Shown: positions 27,176 through 36,450, numbered from the stretch's first letter. The stretch is 64,000 bases of DNA from an uncultured Saprospiraceae bacterium (GCA_937944245.1 CALDYY010000005.1:1-64000), one strand, 5' to 3'. Notes: generated by a model not told the origin, from the sequence alone. Translations and numbers: made by a program.

Positions 27176-27604
27176 CTACAAATATTTTGTTAAATTACGA
27201 TCCGTTAGAATATCTTTCAGCTCTTTTAGCTGCTGATAACGCTTAGGCAATACCCGCTTAAATGCTTCTTTGACTGCTACAAAAGTTCCTCTTTCCATCA
27301 TGTCAGGAACCATTTTTTTGACGGTATCTGTTACAAACATTAAGTCGTGCAACAAAATAGACTTCAATGAAGGAATGTCATGCCAATCTGCTTCTACAGC
27401 ATATGCCTGCTCAAAGATACCTTCTTCGCTATCTTCCACAGCATCAAGTTCTATAATTTGAGCATTTTTCTCCAAAGCAATCGCTCTGACCGTTTCTATA
27501 TCGCCTGTCGGTAATTCCCAGTATTCATCGCCTTTTTTCATCATAAAGACCTCTAAACCATTGTCATTCACACGATAGATGAATAAATTGGATGTGTTTT
27601 TCAT
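27176..27604 (-). CDS. Hypothetical protein with degenerate Nudix-like N-terminus
   Basis: 142 residues, no signal peptide. The first 50 residues read like the start of a Nudix fold: SNLFIYRVNDNGLEVFMMKKGDEYWELPTGDIE. The catalytic Nudix box (GX5EX7REUXEEXGU) is missing: after LPTGD the sequence runs into AIALEKNAQIIELD without the REUxEE residues. The C-terminal half is helical (SLKSILLHDLMFVTDTVKKM). I infer a Nudix-fold relative that binds rather than hydrolyses a nucleotide compound; function not known. Confidence 0.6.
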   Translation of the reverse strand: MKNTSNLFIYRVNDNGLEVFMMKKGDEYWELPTGDIETVRAIALEKNAQIIELDAVEDSEEGIFEQAYAVEADWHDIPSLKSILLHDLMFVTDTVKKMVPDMMERGTFVAVKEAFKRVLPKRYQQLKELKDILTDRNLTKYL

Positions 27605-27750
27605 GCATTAAATTTAAATAATAAGCACTTTAACAGATGCTCGCAAAAAAAGGTTGTCAAATAGTTAACAAAGAAAAGTGGTAATCTCTGATTTGTAAGT
27701 TGGGTGGTTGATGGTTAGCGAGTTAGCACGTTGGCTTTTTGGGTAACATC

Positions 27751-27772
27751 GCCCACGAATTAATTCGTAGGC
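27751..27772. repeat. 22-base imperfect palindrome in an intergenic region
   Basis: ACGAATTAATTCGT is a perfect 14-base palindrome; adding one mismatch and GCC/GGC extends it to 22 bases. It lies in a 223-base spacer with repetitive wording (GTTAGCGAGTTAGCACGTTGGC at 27713-27734) unlike coding sequence. It may be a copy of a dispersed genomic repeat; I found no second copy in this window. Confidence 0.45.
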
Positions 27773-27827
27773 TATTGCTGTTATTATAGGGTTAATTCCT
27801 TTTCGCAGGTATGAAAGATTAAACACT

Positions 27828-28214
27828 CTACAACGCTTTATCAATTTCCTTGAGTTCGATTTCCTCATAATTGCCGAACCAGTCGGTCAATTTTTGGCGG
27901 GCTTTGGTGCGCACTTCTTCATTGATATAAGAAGCTACTGTGACCAAGCCAAAACTAAGAATGCCAATATCATCGGTGAAGCCCACAAACGGTGTGATGT
28001 CTGGCACAGCATCAGAAATCAACACCAAATAGCCCAACGCCCCCATGATGATGCGCTTTGCCCATGCAGGCGTTTCCTTACGTTGGTAGGCATACCAAAG
28101 CAGCAGCACCATGTAAGTCGCTTTGATGCCAAGACCTTTAGCAAAACGCTTGAATTTTCCCCAAAAACTACTTTCGTCAAAGTGCTGCTCGGTTTTTTCC
28201 AATTCTTGCTTCAT
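27828..28214 (-). CDS. DUF1232 (YkvA-like) membrane protein
   Basis: 128 residues from the ATG at 28214 (MKQELEKTEQ); the longer frame upstream has no support. The core YLVLISDAVPDITPFVGFTDDIGIL is the DUF1232 signature (Y-x-x-S/P-x-D-x-x-P-D with F/Y-x-D-D), with hydrophobic segments on both sides. Function unknown in the family. Confidence 0.85.
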   Translation of the reverse strand: MKQELEKTEQHFDESSFWGKFKRFAKGLGIKATYMVLLLWYAYQRKETPAWAKRIIMGALGYLVLISDAVPDITPFVGFTDDIGILSFGLVTVASYINEEVRTKARQKLTDWFGNYEEIELKEIDKAL

Positions 28215-28475
28215 GTTTTTTAGCTTATTTGTAAGTGTAAAACAATGCTGACGAAAAAGTAGTTGTAGCGATTCAACGATTCTACATGGCGTTTCGTCGG
28301 AAACTAAAGATGAGGTTGATAATAAATGTTCATTTCTTATGTTTAGTTTTTCTCGGAATACCACTATTTCTAACACGCTTACATTCCAAGCAAAACTCAA
28401 TAATGAACATTTTTTTTATTATCAAACCTTAGTAGCTTTACGCACCATTATTTTGACAATTGTAAACACAAACAG

Positions 28476-29864
28476 ATGCTTTCAAAAGGGCTTTATTTAC
28501 AACGACGCAAGCAACTCATGGAGCAAATAGGGGAGGGGCTTATTGTTCTAATAGGCAATGAAGAGGTGGGCATGAATTGCACTGCCAATCCTTATCCATT
28601 TCGGCAGGATAGTTCTTTTTTGTATTTTATTGGATTAAACCAACCGAATTTAGTGGCAATTATTGATGTGGATGCTTATAAAACGCATCTTTTCGGCAGT
28701 GATTCCACGATGGAAGATATTATTTGGATGGGTGAACAAAGCAGTATAAAGGAATTAGCAGCTCAGGTGGGAATACATAATTGCGCCGACCATCAACAAC
28801 TGGCTTCTATGTTGCATCAAGCTAAGAAAGCCAATCGCACCATTCATTTTTTGCCGCCCTATCGCTTGCGCAATGCACAAAAACTAAGTGCTTGGTTGAA
28901 TATTCCTTTGGAAGCTATTGGTTCGCATGCTTCTCAAAAGCTAGTAAAAGCAGTGATTGCACAGCGTTCTGTAAAAACAGCCGAAGAAATTGCGGAAATG
29001 GAAAAAGCTCTGAATTGTAGCAAAATCATCCACGAAACGCTAATGCAGCGTGCCAAAGCAGGTATGAAAGAAGCAGCATTAGTAGGAATGGCGAAAGGCA
29101 TTGCTTTGGCAATGGAAGGCGATTTGGCATATCCACCCATAGTAACTGTAAACGGACAAACACTTCATAATCACTACTATGGCAATACTTTGCAATCAGG
29201 ACAACTGCTATTGGCAGACGTAGGGGCAGATGTTGCCAGCCATTACGCCAGCGACATCACGCGAACTTTCCCTGTGGATACTACTTTTTCAACCCAACAA
29301 AAAGAAATTTACGAAATTGTCCTTCAAGCGAACACCACCGTCATTACACAACTAAAACCCAATGTTGCTTATCGAGATATGCACTTTTTGGCAGTAAAAA
29401 TTATTGCAGAAGGTTTAATTGCACTGGGTTTGATGAAAGGCAATGCCGATGAAGCAGTGGCAGCAGGCGCACATGCGTTATTCATGCCGCACGGTTTGGG
29501 ACATATGATTGGTTTGGATGTGCATGATATGGAGGATTTAGGCGAAGATTATGTTGGTTACGACGAAAATCAACAACGAAGCGAGCAATTTGGGACTGCC
29601 TATTTGCGCTTGGCGAAAAAAATGTTGGCGGGTTACACCTTGACCGTTGAACCCGGCATTTACTTTATTCCCCAACTGATAGACCAATTTCAACAGGAGC
29701 GCAAGTTTACCAATTTCATTGAATATGCTAAATTAGATGAGTACCGAACTTTTGGTGGTATTCGCATTGAAGATAATATACTGATAACCAATGACGGTTG
29801 CCGAGTTTTAGGAGAACCCATCGCCAAAACAGTAGCAGAAGTGGAAGCGTTGAGAAGTAAATAG
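28476..29864 (+). CDS. pepP: Xaa-Pro aminopeptidase (M24 family)
   Basis: 462 residues in two domains: an N-terminal creatinase-like domain (residues 1-165, with QDSSFLYFIGLNQPN) and the C-terminal pita-bread metallopeptidase. Metal ligands are visible: LLADVGADVASHYASDITRTF (two Asp), HGLGHMIGLDVHDM (His), TVEPGIYF (Glu) and GGIRIEDN (Glu). It removes the first residue from peptides with Pro in second place. Cytoplasmic, no signal peptide. Another peptidase gene follows after 13 bases, so the two are probably one transcript. Confidence 0.93.
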   Translation: MLSKGLYLQRRKQLMEQIGEGLIVLIGNEEVGMNCTANPYPFRQDSSFLYFIGLNQPNLVAIIDVDAYKTHLFGSDSTMEDIIWMGEQSSIKELAAQVGIHNCADHQQLASMLHQAKKANRTIHFLPPYRLRNAQKLSAWLNIPLEAIGSHASQKLVKAVIAQRSVKTAEEIAEMEKALNCSKIIHETLMQRAKAGMKEAALVGMAKGIALAMEGDLAYPPIVTVNGQTLHNHYYGNTLQSGQLLLADVGADVASHYASDITRTFPVDTTFSTQQKEIYEIVLQANTTVITQLKPNVAYRDMHFLAVKIIAEGLIALGLMKGNADEAVAAGAHALFMPHGLGHMIGLDVHDMEDLGEDYVGYDENQQRSEQFGTAYLRLAKKMLAGYTLTVEPGIYFIPQLIDQFQQERKFTNFIEYAKLDEYRTFGGIRIEDNILITNDGCRVLGEPIAKTVAEVEALRSK

Positions 29865-29877
29865 CAAAAAAAATATA

Positions 29878-31071
29878 ATGAACATAAAAGATAACATACA
29901 ACGATTGGCTGCTGATTATCATCAAGAAGTGATTGGTGTGAGAAGACATTTACATCAATTTCCTGAGTTGTCTTTTGAAGAAAAGGCGACTGGTCAATTC
30001 ATCGCCAACACTTTAGCTGAAATGGAAATTCCACATCAACATGGTTGGGCAGAAAATGGAGTGGTGGCTATCATTCAGGGTAAAAATCCCGACAAAAAGA
30101 CAATTGCGCTGCGTGCAGATATAGATGCTTTGCCGATACAAGAAGCCAATGAAGTAGCCTATAAGTCGCAACATGAAGGCATTATGCACGCTTGTGGACA
30201 CGATGTACATACGGCTTCATTGTTAGGTTCTGCAAAAATTTTACATCAACTTAGACATCAATTTGAAGGGCAAATAAAACTGATTTTTCAGCCTGCTGAA
30301 GAAAAAGCACCTGGTGGCGCATCTATACTCATCAAAGAAGGAGTTTTGAAAAACCCTGCACCTTTGAGCATTCTTGGGCAACATGTTCATCCACCTTTGG
30401 AAGTAGGTAAAATTGGTGTTAAAGCGGGAATGTTTATGGCTTCTACAGATGAAATCTATGTGACCATTACAGGAAAAGGTGGACACGGTGCAACACCGCA
30501 TCAATGCGTTGACCCTGTACTCATTGCATCGCACATGATAGTAGCTTTGCAGCAAATTGTCAGTAGAAATAGCGACCCAACCATGCCTTCGGTATTAACC
30601 TTTGGATATATTGCTTCACAAGGTGGAGCAAATAATGTGATTCCTAACACAGTGCGTTTGGAGGGTACTTTCCGAACGATGGATGAACAGTGGCGCAAAG
30701 CAGCCCATCAGAAAATGCAAAAAATGGCACTTGCCATAGCAGAAGGTATGGGGGGGACTTGCGAATTTAATATTGTGGTAGGCTATCCTTTTCTGGTTAA
30801 TGAGGAGCAACTCACGGCTAGAGTGCGCACTTTTGCTGAAGATTATTTAGGCAAAGAACAAGTCGTGGATTTGCCCATACGAATGACGGGTGAAGATTTT
30901 GCCTTTTACACTCAAGAAATTCCAGGCTGTTTTTATCGCTTAGGTGTCCGCAACGAGGCAAAAAAAATTACTTCTAGTGTGCACACCAATACTTTTGATG
31001 TGGATGAAGATTGTTTGTTGCACGGCATGGGTTTAATGGCTTGGTTGGCGATTAAGGAGTTGGGGAATTGA
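29878..31071 (+). CDS. M20-family amidohydrolase (N-acyl-amino acid / hippurate hydrolase type)
   Basis: 397 residues. M20D pattern: RRHLHQFPELSFEE at the start, ALRADIDALPIQE, MHACGHDVHTASLLGSAKIL (metal site), IFQPAEEKAPGGAS, GKGGHGATPHQCVDPV (dimerisation domain) and MTGEDFAFY near the end. It hydrolyses N-acyl amino acids or related amides with two metal ions; exact substrate unknown. Co-directional with pepP, suggesting joint use in peptide or amino acid recovery. Confidence 0.92.
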   Translation: MNIKDNIQRLAADYHQEVIGVRRHLHQFPELSFEEKATGQFIANTLAEMEIPHQHGWAENGVVAIIQGKNPDKKTIALRADIDALPIQEANEVAYKSQHEGIMHACGHDVHTASLLGSAKILHQLRHQFEGQIKLIFQPAEEKAPGGASILIKEGVLKNPAPLSILGQHVHPPLEVGKIGVKAGMFMASTDEIYVTITGKGGHGATPHQCVDPVLIASHMIVALQQIVSRNSDPTMPSVLTFGYIASQGGANNVIPNTVRLEGTFRTMDEQWRKAAHQKMQKMALAIAEGMGGTCEFNIVVGYPFLVNEEQLTARVRTFAEDYLGKEQVVDLPIRMTGEDFAFYTQEIPGCFYRLGVRNEAKKITSSVHTNTFDVDEDCLLHGMGLMAWLAIKELGN

Positions 31072-31199
31072 ATCAATATTTTGATGGATAAATTGGTATT
31101 CTTAAGAAATTAAAAATTTAAACATGCTCTAAGGTCTAATATTAGTAAATTAACATTATCATTAAAAAACTTTATAGCAGTTTTGATGTTTTTGTATTT

Positions 31200-31218
31200 A
31201 TAATAGTATTACTATTAT
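31200..31218. promoter_or_regulatory. 19-base palindrome upstream of the carbonic anhydrase gene
   Basis: ATAATAGTATTACTATTAT is a perfect palindrome around a central T. It lies 34 bases before the -7 box at 31252-31259, where a regulator could bind. AT-rich sequence makes chance palindromes more likely. Confidence 0.4.
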
Positions 31219-31251
31219 TGTAGAATGTAATTAAAGAAAATAGTGATGACT

Positions 31252-31259
31252 TATATTTG
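31252..31259 (+). promoter_or_regulatory. Candidate -7 box of the carbonic anhydrase gene
   Basis: TATATTTG fits TANNTTTG exactly. Transcription would start near 31266, 50 bases before the ATG. No TTG at the usual distance was found. Confidence 0.4.
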
Positions 31260-31315
31260 AAATTCAGCAGATTATTACACCATTCTAGTTCATTCACATA
31301 AAACAACCATTAACT

Positions 31316-32083
31316 ATGCAAATGCAGGAAATTGTTAGACAACATTATCCCAATGCAAAAACAGGTGCAGAGGTAACCGAAACTTTTCTTGACCTTTTAC
31401 AAAGTGAATATAAAAGCAACCTAAAAAAAATGCTTTTTGCCACTTCTGTATGTTCCGATGACGTTAACGTCTCCACAGATTTTAGACGTGTATTGAGCCG
31501 ACCTTTCACTATGGGTGGACTAGGGGGGTTACCTTACGCTGGTTTTACAGGTATGGTAGCTTTTTCTCACCATATTCCAGATGGTGGCGATGCGCTTATA
31601 TTTTACGGACCGCACATTGGTATTACTGATGATGGTGAATTGGGGAGAATGCGCCGATTGGGACAAAAGCGTTTAACCAACAGCTGTGGAGCGTTGATGT
31701 TAGCCTTAGATAGATTTCAGCACGAAGAAAATGATGAGGATATATATGTACCTCAAAATGTAGATTATGATTATCAGCAGGTATTGTTAGAGAGAACGCT
31801 AATGCCTTTTAAAACTCAGATTTTAGAATCAGAAAATCCTAAGAAAGCAATTACAGATTATACTTATATGCAAATAAATAAGCAAATTCAAAGGCTTGTT
31901 AGAATGTCCATCAAAGAATTTAATTGCGAAAAGATTTTTTTATTGGGAGGTGTAATCATCAACACTTCAGAGGAATTTAATGATTATGTGGACATCAGAA
32001 ATTTTGATGTGATTCATGTGAAAGATGGCATCCAAGCAAAATCTATTTCTATTTTAGAATCAGAAGCATTCCAAAATTTATAA
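31316..32083 (+). CDS. LCIB/C-type (beta-like) carbonic anhydrase
   Basis: 255 residues, cytoplasmic. It matches the limiting-CO2-inducible protein B/C domain first known from algae: TSVCSDDVN (Cys46 and Asp48), FTMGGLGGLPYAGFTGMVAFSHH, FYGPHIGITDDGELGRM (His100) and TNSCGAL (Cys124). Cys46, His100 and Cys124 would bind zinc, and the 24-residue His-to-Cys distance fits the family. The C-terminal part (MSIKEFNCEKIFLLGGVIINTSE) also matches. It should interconvert CO2 and bicarbonate. No other CO2-related gene lies nearby. Some family members are inactive when assayed, so activity is an inference. Confidence 0.8.
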   Translation: MQMQEIVRQHYPNAKTGAEVTETFLDLLQSEYKSNLKKMLFATSVCSDDVNVSTDFRRVLSRPFTMGGLGGLPYAGFTGMVAFSHHIPDGGDALIFYGPHIGITDDGELGRMRRLGQKRLTNSCGALMLALDRFQHEENDEDIYVPQNVDYDYQQVLLERTLMPFKTQILESENPKKAITDYTYMQINKQIQRLVRMSIKEFNCEKIFLLGGVIINTSEEFNDYVDIRNFDVIHVKDGIQAKSISILESEAFQNL

Positions 32084-32096
32084 TACTATATTTTAA

Positions 32097-32142
32097 ATAA
32101 TAATTTTGAAGTCTCTACTTATGGAGACTTCAAAATTATTAT
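32097..32142. terminator. Strong bidirectional terminator
   Basis: A 19-bp perfect stem built on AATTTTGAAGTCTC (32102-32115) and GAGACTTCAAAATT (32124-32137) plus five outer A-T pairs, with an 8-base loop. It separates two convergent genes and stops one base before the minus-strand stop codon. Confidence 0.9.
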
Positions 32143-32143
32143 C

Positions 32144-32611
32144 TTATCGCCTGCCGCCTTCCACAAAAACAAAACGTGCTAGCGGTGCCATTCTTGCCTT
32201 GTTCAAAGATAAAGTATCTCCGGAAACAGTAAGCGTGTAGCTGTCCGCCATTTCCAATACATTAATGAACTGATACTCCATTTCCATTTTAGGACAAGCC
32301 ATTCTGGTGGAAAATAAATCAGAGAATCTAATACCATTACCTTCCAAAAGTTGATAATTGCCACCAAAGTTATTGCAACCGCCATTGCCCACTACTCTAT
32401 TATTGTCTTGTTGTAATACGAAATGGGCTTCTCTGCCTTGCAACATTGAATTCTCTATTTTCTGACCATTTAACTCAATCAATTTCCAATATTTTTCAAC
32501 GATACTAATGTCGTTATTATTTATAGGTAAATTCTTAATGGTTTCTTTTTTAGTATTGCACGCCAATAAGATGAAAACCAGACCAGTAAAAAGAATAATA
32601 TTATTTTTCAT
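32144..32611 (-). CDS. META/HslJ-domain lipoprotein
   Basis: 155 residues from the ATG at 32611 (MKNNIILFTG); lipobox FILLAC. The META domain is seen in KYWKLIELNGQKIE, REAHFVLQQDNNRVVGNGGCNNFGGNYQL and STRMACPKMEMEYQF, the typical pair of Cys in GxGGCNxFxG and MACP. HslJ-type lipoproteins are linked to stress tolerance in E. coli; role here unknown. Alone, with an unrelated lipoprotein gene just upstream on the same strand. Confidence 0.85.
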   Translation of the reverse strand: MKNNIILFTGLVFILLACNTKKETIKNLPINNNDISIVEKYWKLIELNGQKIENSMLQGREAHFVLQQDNNRVVGNGGCNNFGGNYQLLEGNGIRFSDLFSTRMACPKMEMEYQFINVLEMADSYTLTVSGDTLSLNKARMAPLARFVFVEGGRR

Positions 32612-32648
32612 AAGCATTTTTCAACAAAACGATGTTATAACAATTATA

Positions 32649-33248
32649 TTATTGCACGCAAAAACACTTAGTCTCCGAAGTGATGTTGGCTTCCGTTGTA
32701 TTGAAATCAAAGTAGCTAACTAGCCCTATTTCAGTGTTCAATCCATTGGCTTCGCAACCAGATTGAGTTTTGCACTGCTTTAAAGCCTCCTCTAACACTT
32801 GCGATTTTTGGGCAATACTCAAATAAGCTAATTGGTCATTATTTATTTTTAAATCACCTTCATATTTTGTACTGAATGCTAATGATTTTGAAGGAATATT
32901 ATAGATTTTCAACATTCTGCCCGTTACCCCTGTACCGCTATCAACGATAAGGAAATTTTTATAAATGCCTGCAAAAAAATGTGTACCTTCATTTTTAATT
33001 TCAAAATCATTAATCGTAATGTCTTCTCCAACTCCTGTTTCGCTAGGCGTAGTTTTGACTGTAGCTGTACTAAAGACAATGGCGTTCTCTGCTGTTATTT
33101 TACCCATTTCAGAACCCTCAATTCCCTCATAGGTTACTGCATTTTCTAAGTCCTCTATTGTGTTTCCGTCAACTTTTTCAGAAGGTTCAGGCGCATTACA
33201 AGCCATTAGACTCGTAAAAATGATAGAAAATAGTAATAATTGTTTCAT
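32649..33248 (-). CDS. Hypothetical lipoprotein
   Basis: 199 residues, lipobox FTSLMAC at about residues 12-17. I do not recognise the family. The mature part is acidic and beta-rich, with a helical stretch near residues 140-160 and four Cys in its last third, ending CFCVQ. It is 37 bases upstream of the META lipoprotein on the same strand, so the two are probably transcribed together. Confidence 0.75.
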   Translation of the reverse strand: MKQLLLFSIIFTSLMACNAPEPSEKVDGNTIEDLENAVTYEGIEGSEMGKITAENAIVFSTATVKTTPSETGVGEDITINDFEIKNEGTHFFAGIYKNFLIVDSGTGVTGRMLKIYNIPSKSLAFSTKYEGDLKINNDQLAYLSIAQKSQVLEEALKQCKTQSGCEANGLNTEIGLVSYFDFNTTEANITSETKCFCVQ

Positions 33249-33395
33249 TGTGAATTAACTTTATTGTTTAAAATGAGTGTAAAATTAGCGATAATCAATA
33301 GATATACAATGAGGATAAATTATATTTACAAAAAGGATTGGTAGAACTTTCAAGACTTTACAAAGGGCTACTCAAGAAATATAAAATTACTTTTG

Positions 33396-33803
33396 ATGAA
33401 AATTGAATTAAAAGAGATAAAAAATATACCATTCGCCAAAATTTTAGCTTTATATAAAGCCAATAACTGGTCAGCAGCAGATAAACCTAAGGCGCTAGAA
33501 CAGGCTCTTCAACATGCGAGTACCCTTGTGAGTGCTTGGCACAACGAGGAGTTAGTAGGCTTGGGAACAGCATTATCCGATGGTTTTTTAGTGGTTTATT
33601 ATCCTCATTTAATTGTTCATCCTAATTATCATAAACAAGGAGTTGGAAAAAAAATAATGGATAAAATGCAAGAAAAATATGGCAATTTCCATCAGCAAGT
33701 TTTAATTGCGGAAGCATCCTCTATTCCTTTCTATGAAAAATGTGGCTTTGAACGCGCTGCAAATACCCAATCCATGTGGATACACCATGAAGGAGGTGAA
33801 TAA
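33396..33803 (+). CDS. GNAT-family N-acetyltransferase
   Basis: 135 residues from ATG 33396 (a TTG one codon earlier is unlikely). GNAT fold: NEELVGLGTALSDGF (beta 2-3), LIVHPNYHKQGVGKKIMDKM, whose Q-x-x-G-V-G-K loop binds acetyl-CoA, and SIPFYEKCGFERA near the end. Acetyl acceptor unknown. Convergent with the hexosaminidase gene, two bases apart. Confidence 0.88.
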   Translation: MKIELKEIKNIPFAKILALYKANNWSAADKPKALEQALQHASTLVSAWHNEELVGLGTALSDGFLVVYYPHLIVHPNYHKQGVGKKIMDKMQEKYGNFHQQVLIAEASSIPFYEKCGFERAANTQSMWIHHEGGE

Positions 33804-33805
33804 AT

Positions 33806-36358
33806 TTAAAACTCCACCATATATCCGCTTCTACCATTTTTATCAAATGCGCAGAGTTTTACCTTACCATTCACGGGAACAGGCTGAGTATAAAGGATGG
33901 ATTTATTAGTTGGCTCATCTCCATTTACGGTATATCGAATATCAAAGCCGGGCAAAGAAATATTGGCATACAATGTTCCATCTTTTATAATAGCACCTGG
34001 TGTTGGAATTTTATAATGATAACCACCTGATAGTTTTGAGAATAGTGGCAACTCTGCTTGAGCAATCGTGTTAGCAAATTGATTCCAAGCAATATCTAGC
34101 ATTTTTTCATCTGCATTTGCCCACTGTGGTTGAGGATTCCAAGCACGTTCTGCAAGACAAATCATTCTGGGTAAATAATAATATTCTAGCATATTTTGTC
34201 CCTTTGTTGTCTCGCCCCAAAGTTGTCCTTGAATACCCAAGATATTACTATAGGCTTCCTTTTTTAATGGCTGCATATTTTTATAATCCTCCGAAGTGAG
34301 TTTATTGCCCATAGCATCTGTTTTAGTACATTTTAACACATCAAAAGGCAATAATTCATAAGTTTTTCGAGCATCTAAAAAACCACCCCAATAAAAACCA
34401 GGTTCTCTTGGGTCGTTATTATAAGCCAAATCAAAATATAAATGGGTTACATTACACAGCACAACAGGATAACCAGCGTTGGCTAAGCGATTGCCTAAAT
34501 CTTGATTGCCCCATAAATTTTGCCATACATAAGGCTGTACATTTTTGCCAATAAAATTAGGATGAGGAATATAACCTTCTCCTTGTTTTAACATCGCTAT
34601 TTCTTCCCAGCCTGCTGTTTTTATATTTTCTTTTATTAAAATTGCATTGATCCGTTCTAAAAAATAAGTAGAAAGTGCTGTTATAGAATTTAATTCAGGT
34701 ACTTGCTGCATAAGTTGTTTGCAAATAGCGGAATTTTCCCACACGCCTTTAGGTACTTCATCTCCGCCAGTATGTATGGTTGTAAGTGGCACACCAGCCT
34801 CCTTGAACATCGCTACAATTTCTTTCACTACTTTGCTATAAAAAGTGTAAACTGATTCCTTGCAAATGCAAATAACATTATCCGGATAATCCTGAACAGA
34901 TTTATAAACGGATTTATCTTCTAAATCGCTTAATAAATATTCTTCTGCTTTGGCTTCATCGTGTTGCAACATAAACTTTTTATAACGCGCTTCCATCGCT
35001 TTTATCGCTGCACGCGCATGCCCCGGAACATTGATTTCTGGAATAATCTCAACATGGCGATCATGGGCATATTGAATCAGTTCAATAAACTGTGCTCTTG
35101 TGTAGTAGCCATTTCCGTATGATTTTGGGTCGTTAGGGTCAGCACCTGAACCATAAGATGGATGTAGATGCTGTTCGCTGGTTAAGGTATGCCCTCTTCT
35201 TGCGCCTATTTCTGTTAGTTCAGGTAAACCTGGAATTTCTAAACGCCAACCTTCGTCTTCTGTAAGATGAAAATGGAGCTTATTCATTTTATAAAAAGCC
35301 ATTGCATCTACCAATTGCTTTATAGTTTCTACGGATTGAAAATTGCGCGCCACGTCCACGTGCATGCCTCGATAAGTAAGGCTAGGACTATCCTTGACGC
35401 TTATGGATACAAGTTGTATTTTTTCACCGTTACCATTCAAATACTTACTTGAGAAAAGGGAAATGAGCGATTGAATCCCATAAAAAATACCTGCCTTATC
35501 TTTACCATTTATAATAATATTATTCGGTGTTATATCTAGCGTGTAAGCCTCATTTTCTTGAATAGCTTTATTGAAATTAAGTATGATTTGCTTTGCAGTA
35601 GCATTATTTTTTTGAGGCGAAATATTAGTATTAATATTATATAATTCCTTGATTCTTGTTTTTAAATAATTGGCTTCTTTTTTTAATCCTTCTTCAAAAT
35701 AAATCGTCAGATTATTCTCCCATTCAAAAAAATCCTGCTTAAACGTTATATTTTTTGGTGTAGGAATAATGGGTAGCAACTCATTTTCAGGAAGCAGGGT
35801 TAAATATTCATTTTGTTTGTATTCTTCCTCTGGCGACCACATGGGCAATTGCTCGCCAGAGTGCCGAAGCACTTGTTCCTTACGAGTAAAAGGGCGAATG
35901 GAAAATTGTGTTAATGGAACTTGTTGCGTAGTGCTGTCTTTTTGTTGAACACTCCAATATAAACCATGTGGCGCATCAGTTTCCTTAATCAACCAAGCAC
36001 TTCCTTCGTAAGTAATGGCAATACTATCGCCAGGTGATAGAGAGAATCCCTTTTCCGGTCTAAGTTGATAAAAATCGCCAATAATTTGCTTCACTTTAGC
36101 TACTTCGCTAGAAGTGTTGACTATTTTTCGATTGGTTTGATTAAAATAGAGCGTCCAATCTTTATCGGTCAACGTATTTTTTCCTTGATTGTAAAAAGTA
36201 AATGTGGCAGCAAATTGAGGCTGGTCTTTTATAAAGTTGCTGTTTAACTCCCAAACAATTCTAATATCAGAAAAATCAAATGCAGTTGCCTTTTCTTGAG
36301 TGCAACGCAAAGAATATAAGCTAATTAAAATTAATGTTGAAAAGGACAGATAACGCAT
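33806..36358 (-). CDS. Beta-N-acetylhexosaminidase lipoprotein (GH20)
   Basis: 850 residues from the ATG at 36358, which starts a signal peptide with lipobox LYSLRC; the frame upstream has no function. Order: CHB_HEX-type carbohydrate-binding domain (about 30-150), GH20b domain (about 190-320), catalytic barrel (about 325-700) with HTGGDEVPKGVW, where Asp533 and Glu534 are the catalytic pair, and a C-terminal CHB_HEX_C-like beta domain. It removes terminal GlcNAc or GalNAc from chitin oligomers, peptidoglycan fragments or glycans at the cell surface. Single gene, no polysaccharide-utilisation partners around it. Confidence 0.93.
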   Translation of the reverse strand: MRYLSFSTLILISLYSLRCTQEKATAFDFSDIRIVWELNSNFIKDQPQFAATFTFYNQGKNTLTDKDWTLYFNQTNRKIVNTSSEVAKVKQIIGDFYQLRPEKGFSLSPGDSIAITYEGSAWLIKETDAPHGLYWSVQQKDSTTQQVPLTQFSIRPFTRKEQVLRHSGEQLPMWSPEEEYKQNEYLTLLPENELLPIIPTPKNITFKQDFFEWENNLTIYFEEGLKKEANYLKTRIKELYNINTNISPQKNNATAKQIILNFNKAIQENEAYTLDITPNNIIINGKDKAGIFYGIQSLISLFSSKYLNGNGEKIQLVSISVKDSPSLTYRGMHVDVARNFQSVETIKQLVDAMAFYKMNKLHFHLTEDEGWRLEIPGLPELTEIGARRGHTLTSEQHLHPSYGSGADPNDPKSYGNGYYTRAQFIELIQYAHDRHVEIIPEINVPGHARAAIKAMEARYKKFMLQHDEAKAEEYLLSDLEDKSVYKSVQDYPDNVICICKESVYTFYSKVVKEIVAMFKEAGVPLTTIHTGGDEVPKGVWENSAICKQLMQQVPELNSITALSTYFLERINAILIKENIKTAGWEEIAMLKQGEGYIPHPNFIGKNVQPYVWQNLWGNQDLGNRLANAGYPVVLCNVTHLYFDLAYNNDPREPGFYWGGFLDARKTYELLPFDVLKCTKTDAMGNKLTSEDYKNMQPLKKEAYSNILGIQGQLWGETTKGQNMLEYYYLPRMICLAERAWNPQPQWANADEKMLDIAWNQFANTIAQAELPLFSKLSGGYHYKIPTPGAIIKDGTLYANISLPGFDIRYTVNGDEPTNKSILYTQPVPVNGKVKLCAFDKNGRSGYMVEF

Positions 36359-36450
36359 TATTTTGTTAGGCTTTGATAACAAATTCAAGTATAAATTAGT
36401 CAAATATACCAATAGTAATAAAAAATACTAACAAAATATGCTGTTTTTTA

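Noticed and set aside
27665-27868. 67-codon minus-strand ORF
   Set aside because: Overlaps a repetitive intergenic stretch and the end of the DUF1232 gene; translation has no recognisable features.
28339-28530. 63-codon plus-strand ORF before pepP
   Set aside because: Overlaps the pepP start in another frame and lies mostly in an AT-rich spacer; no domain or start signal.
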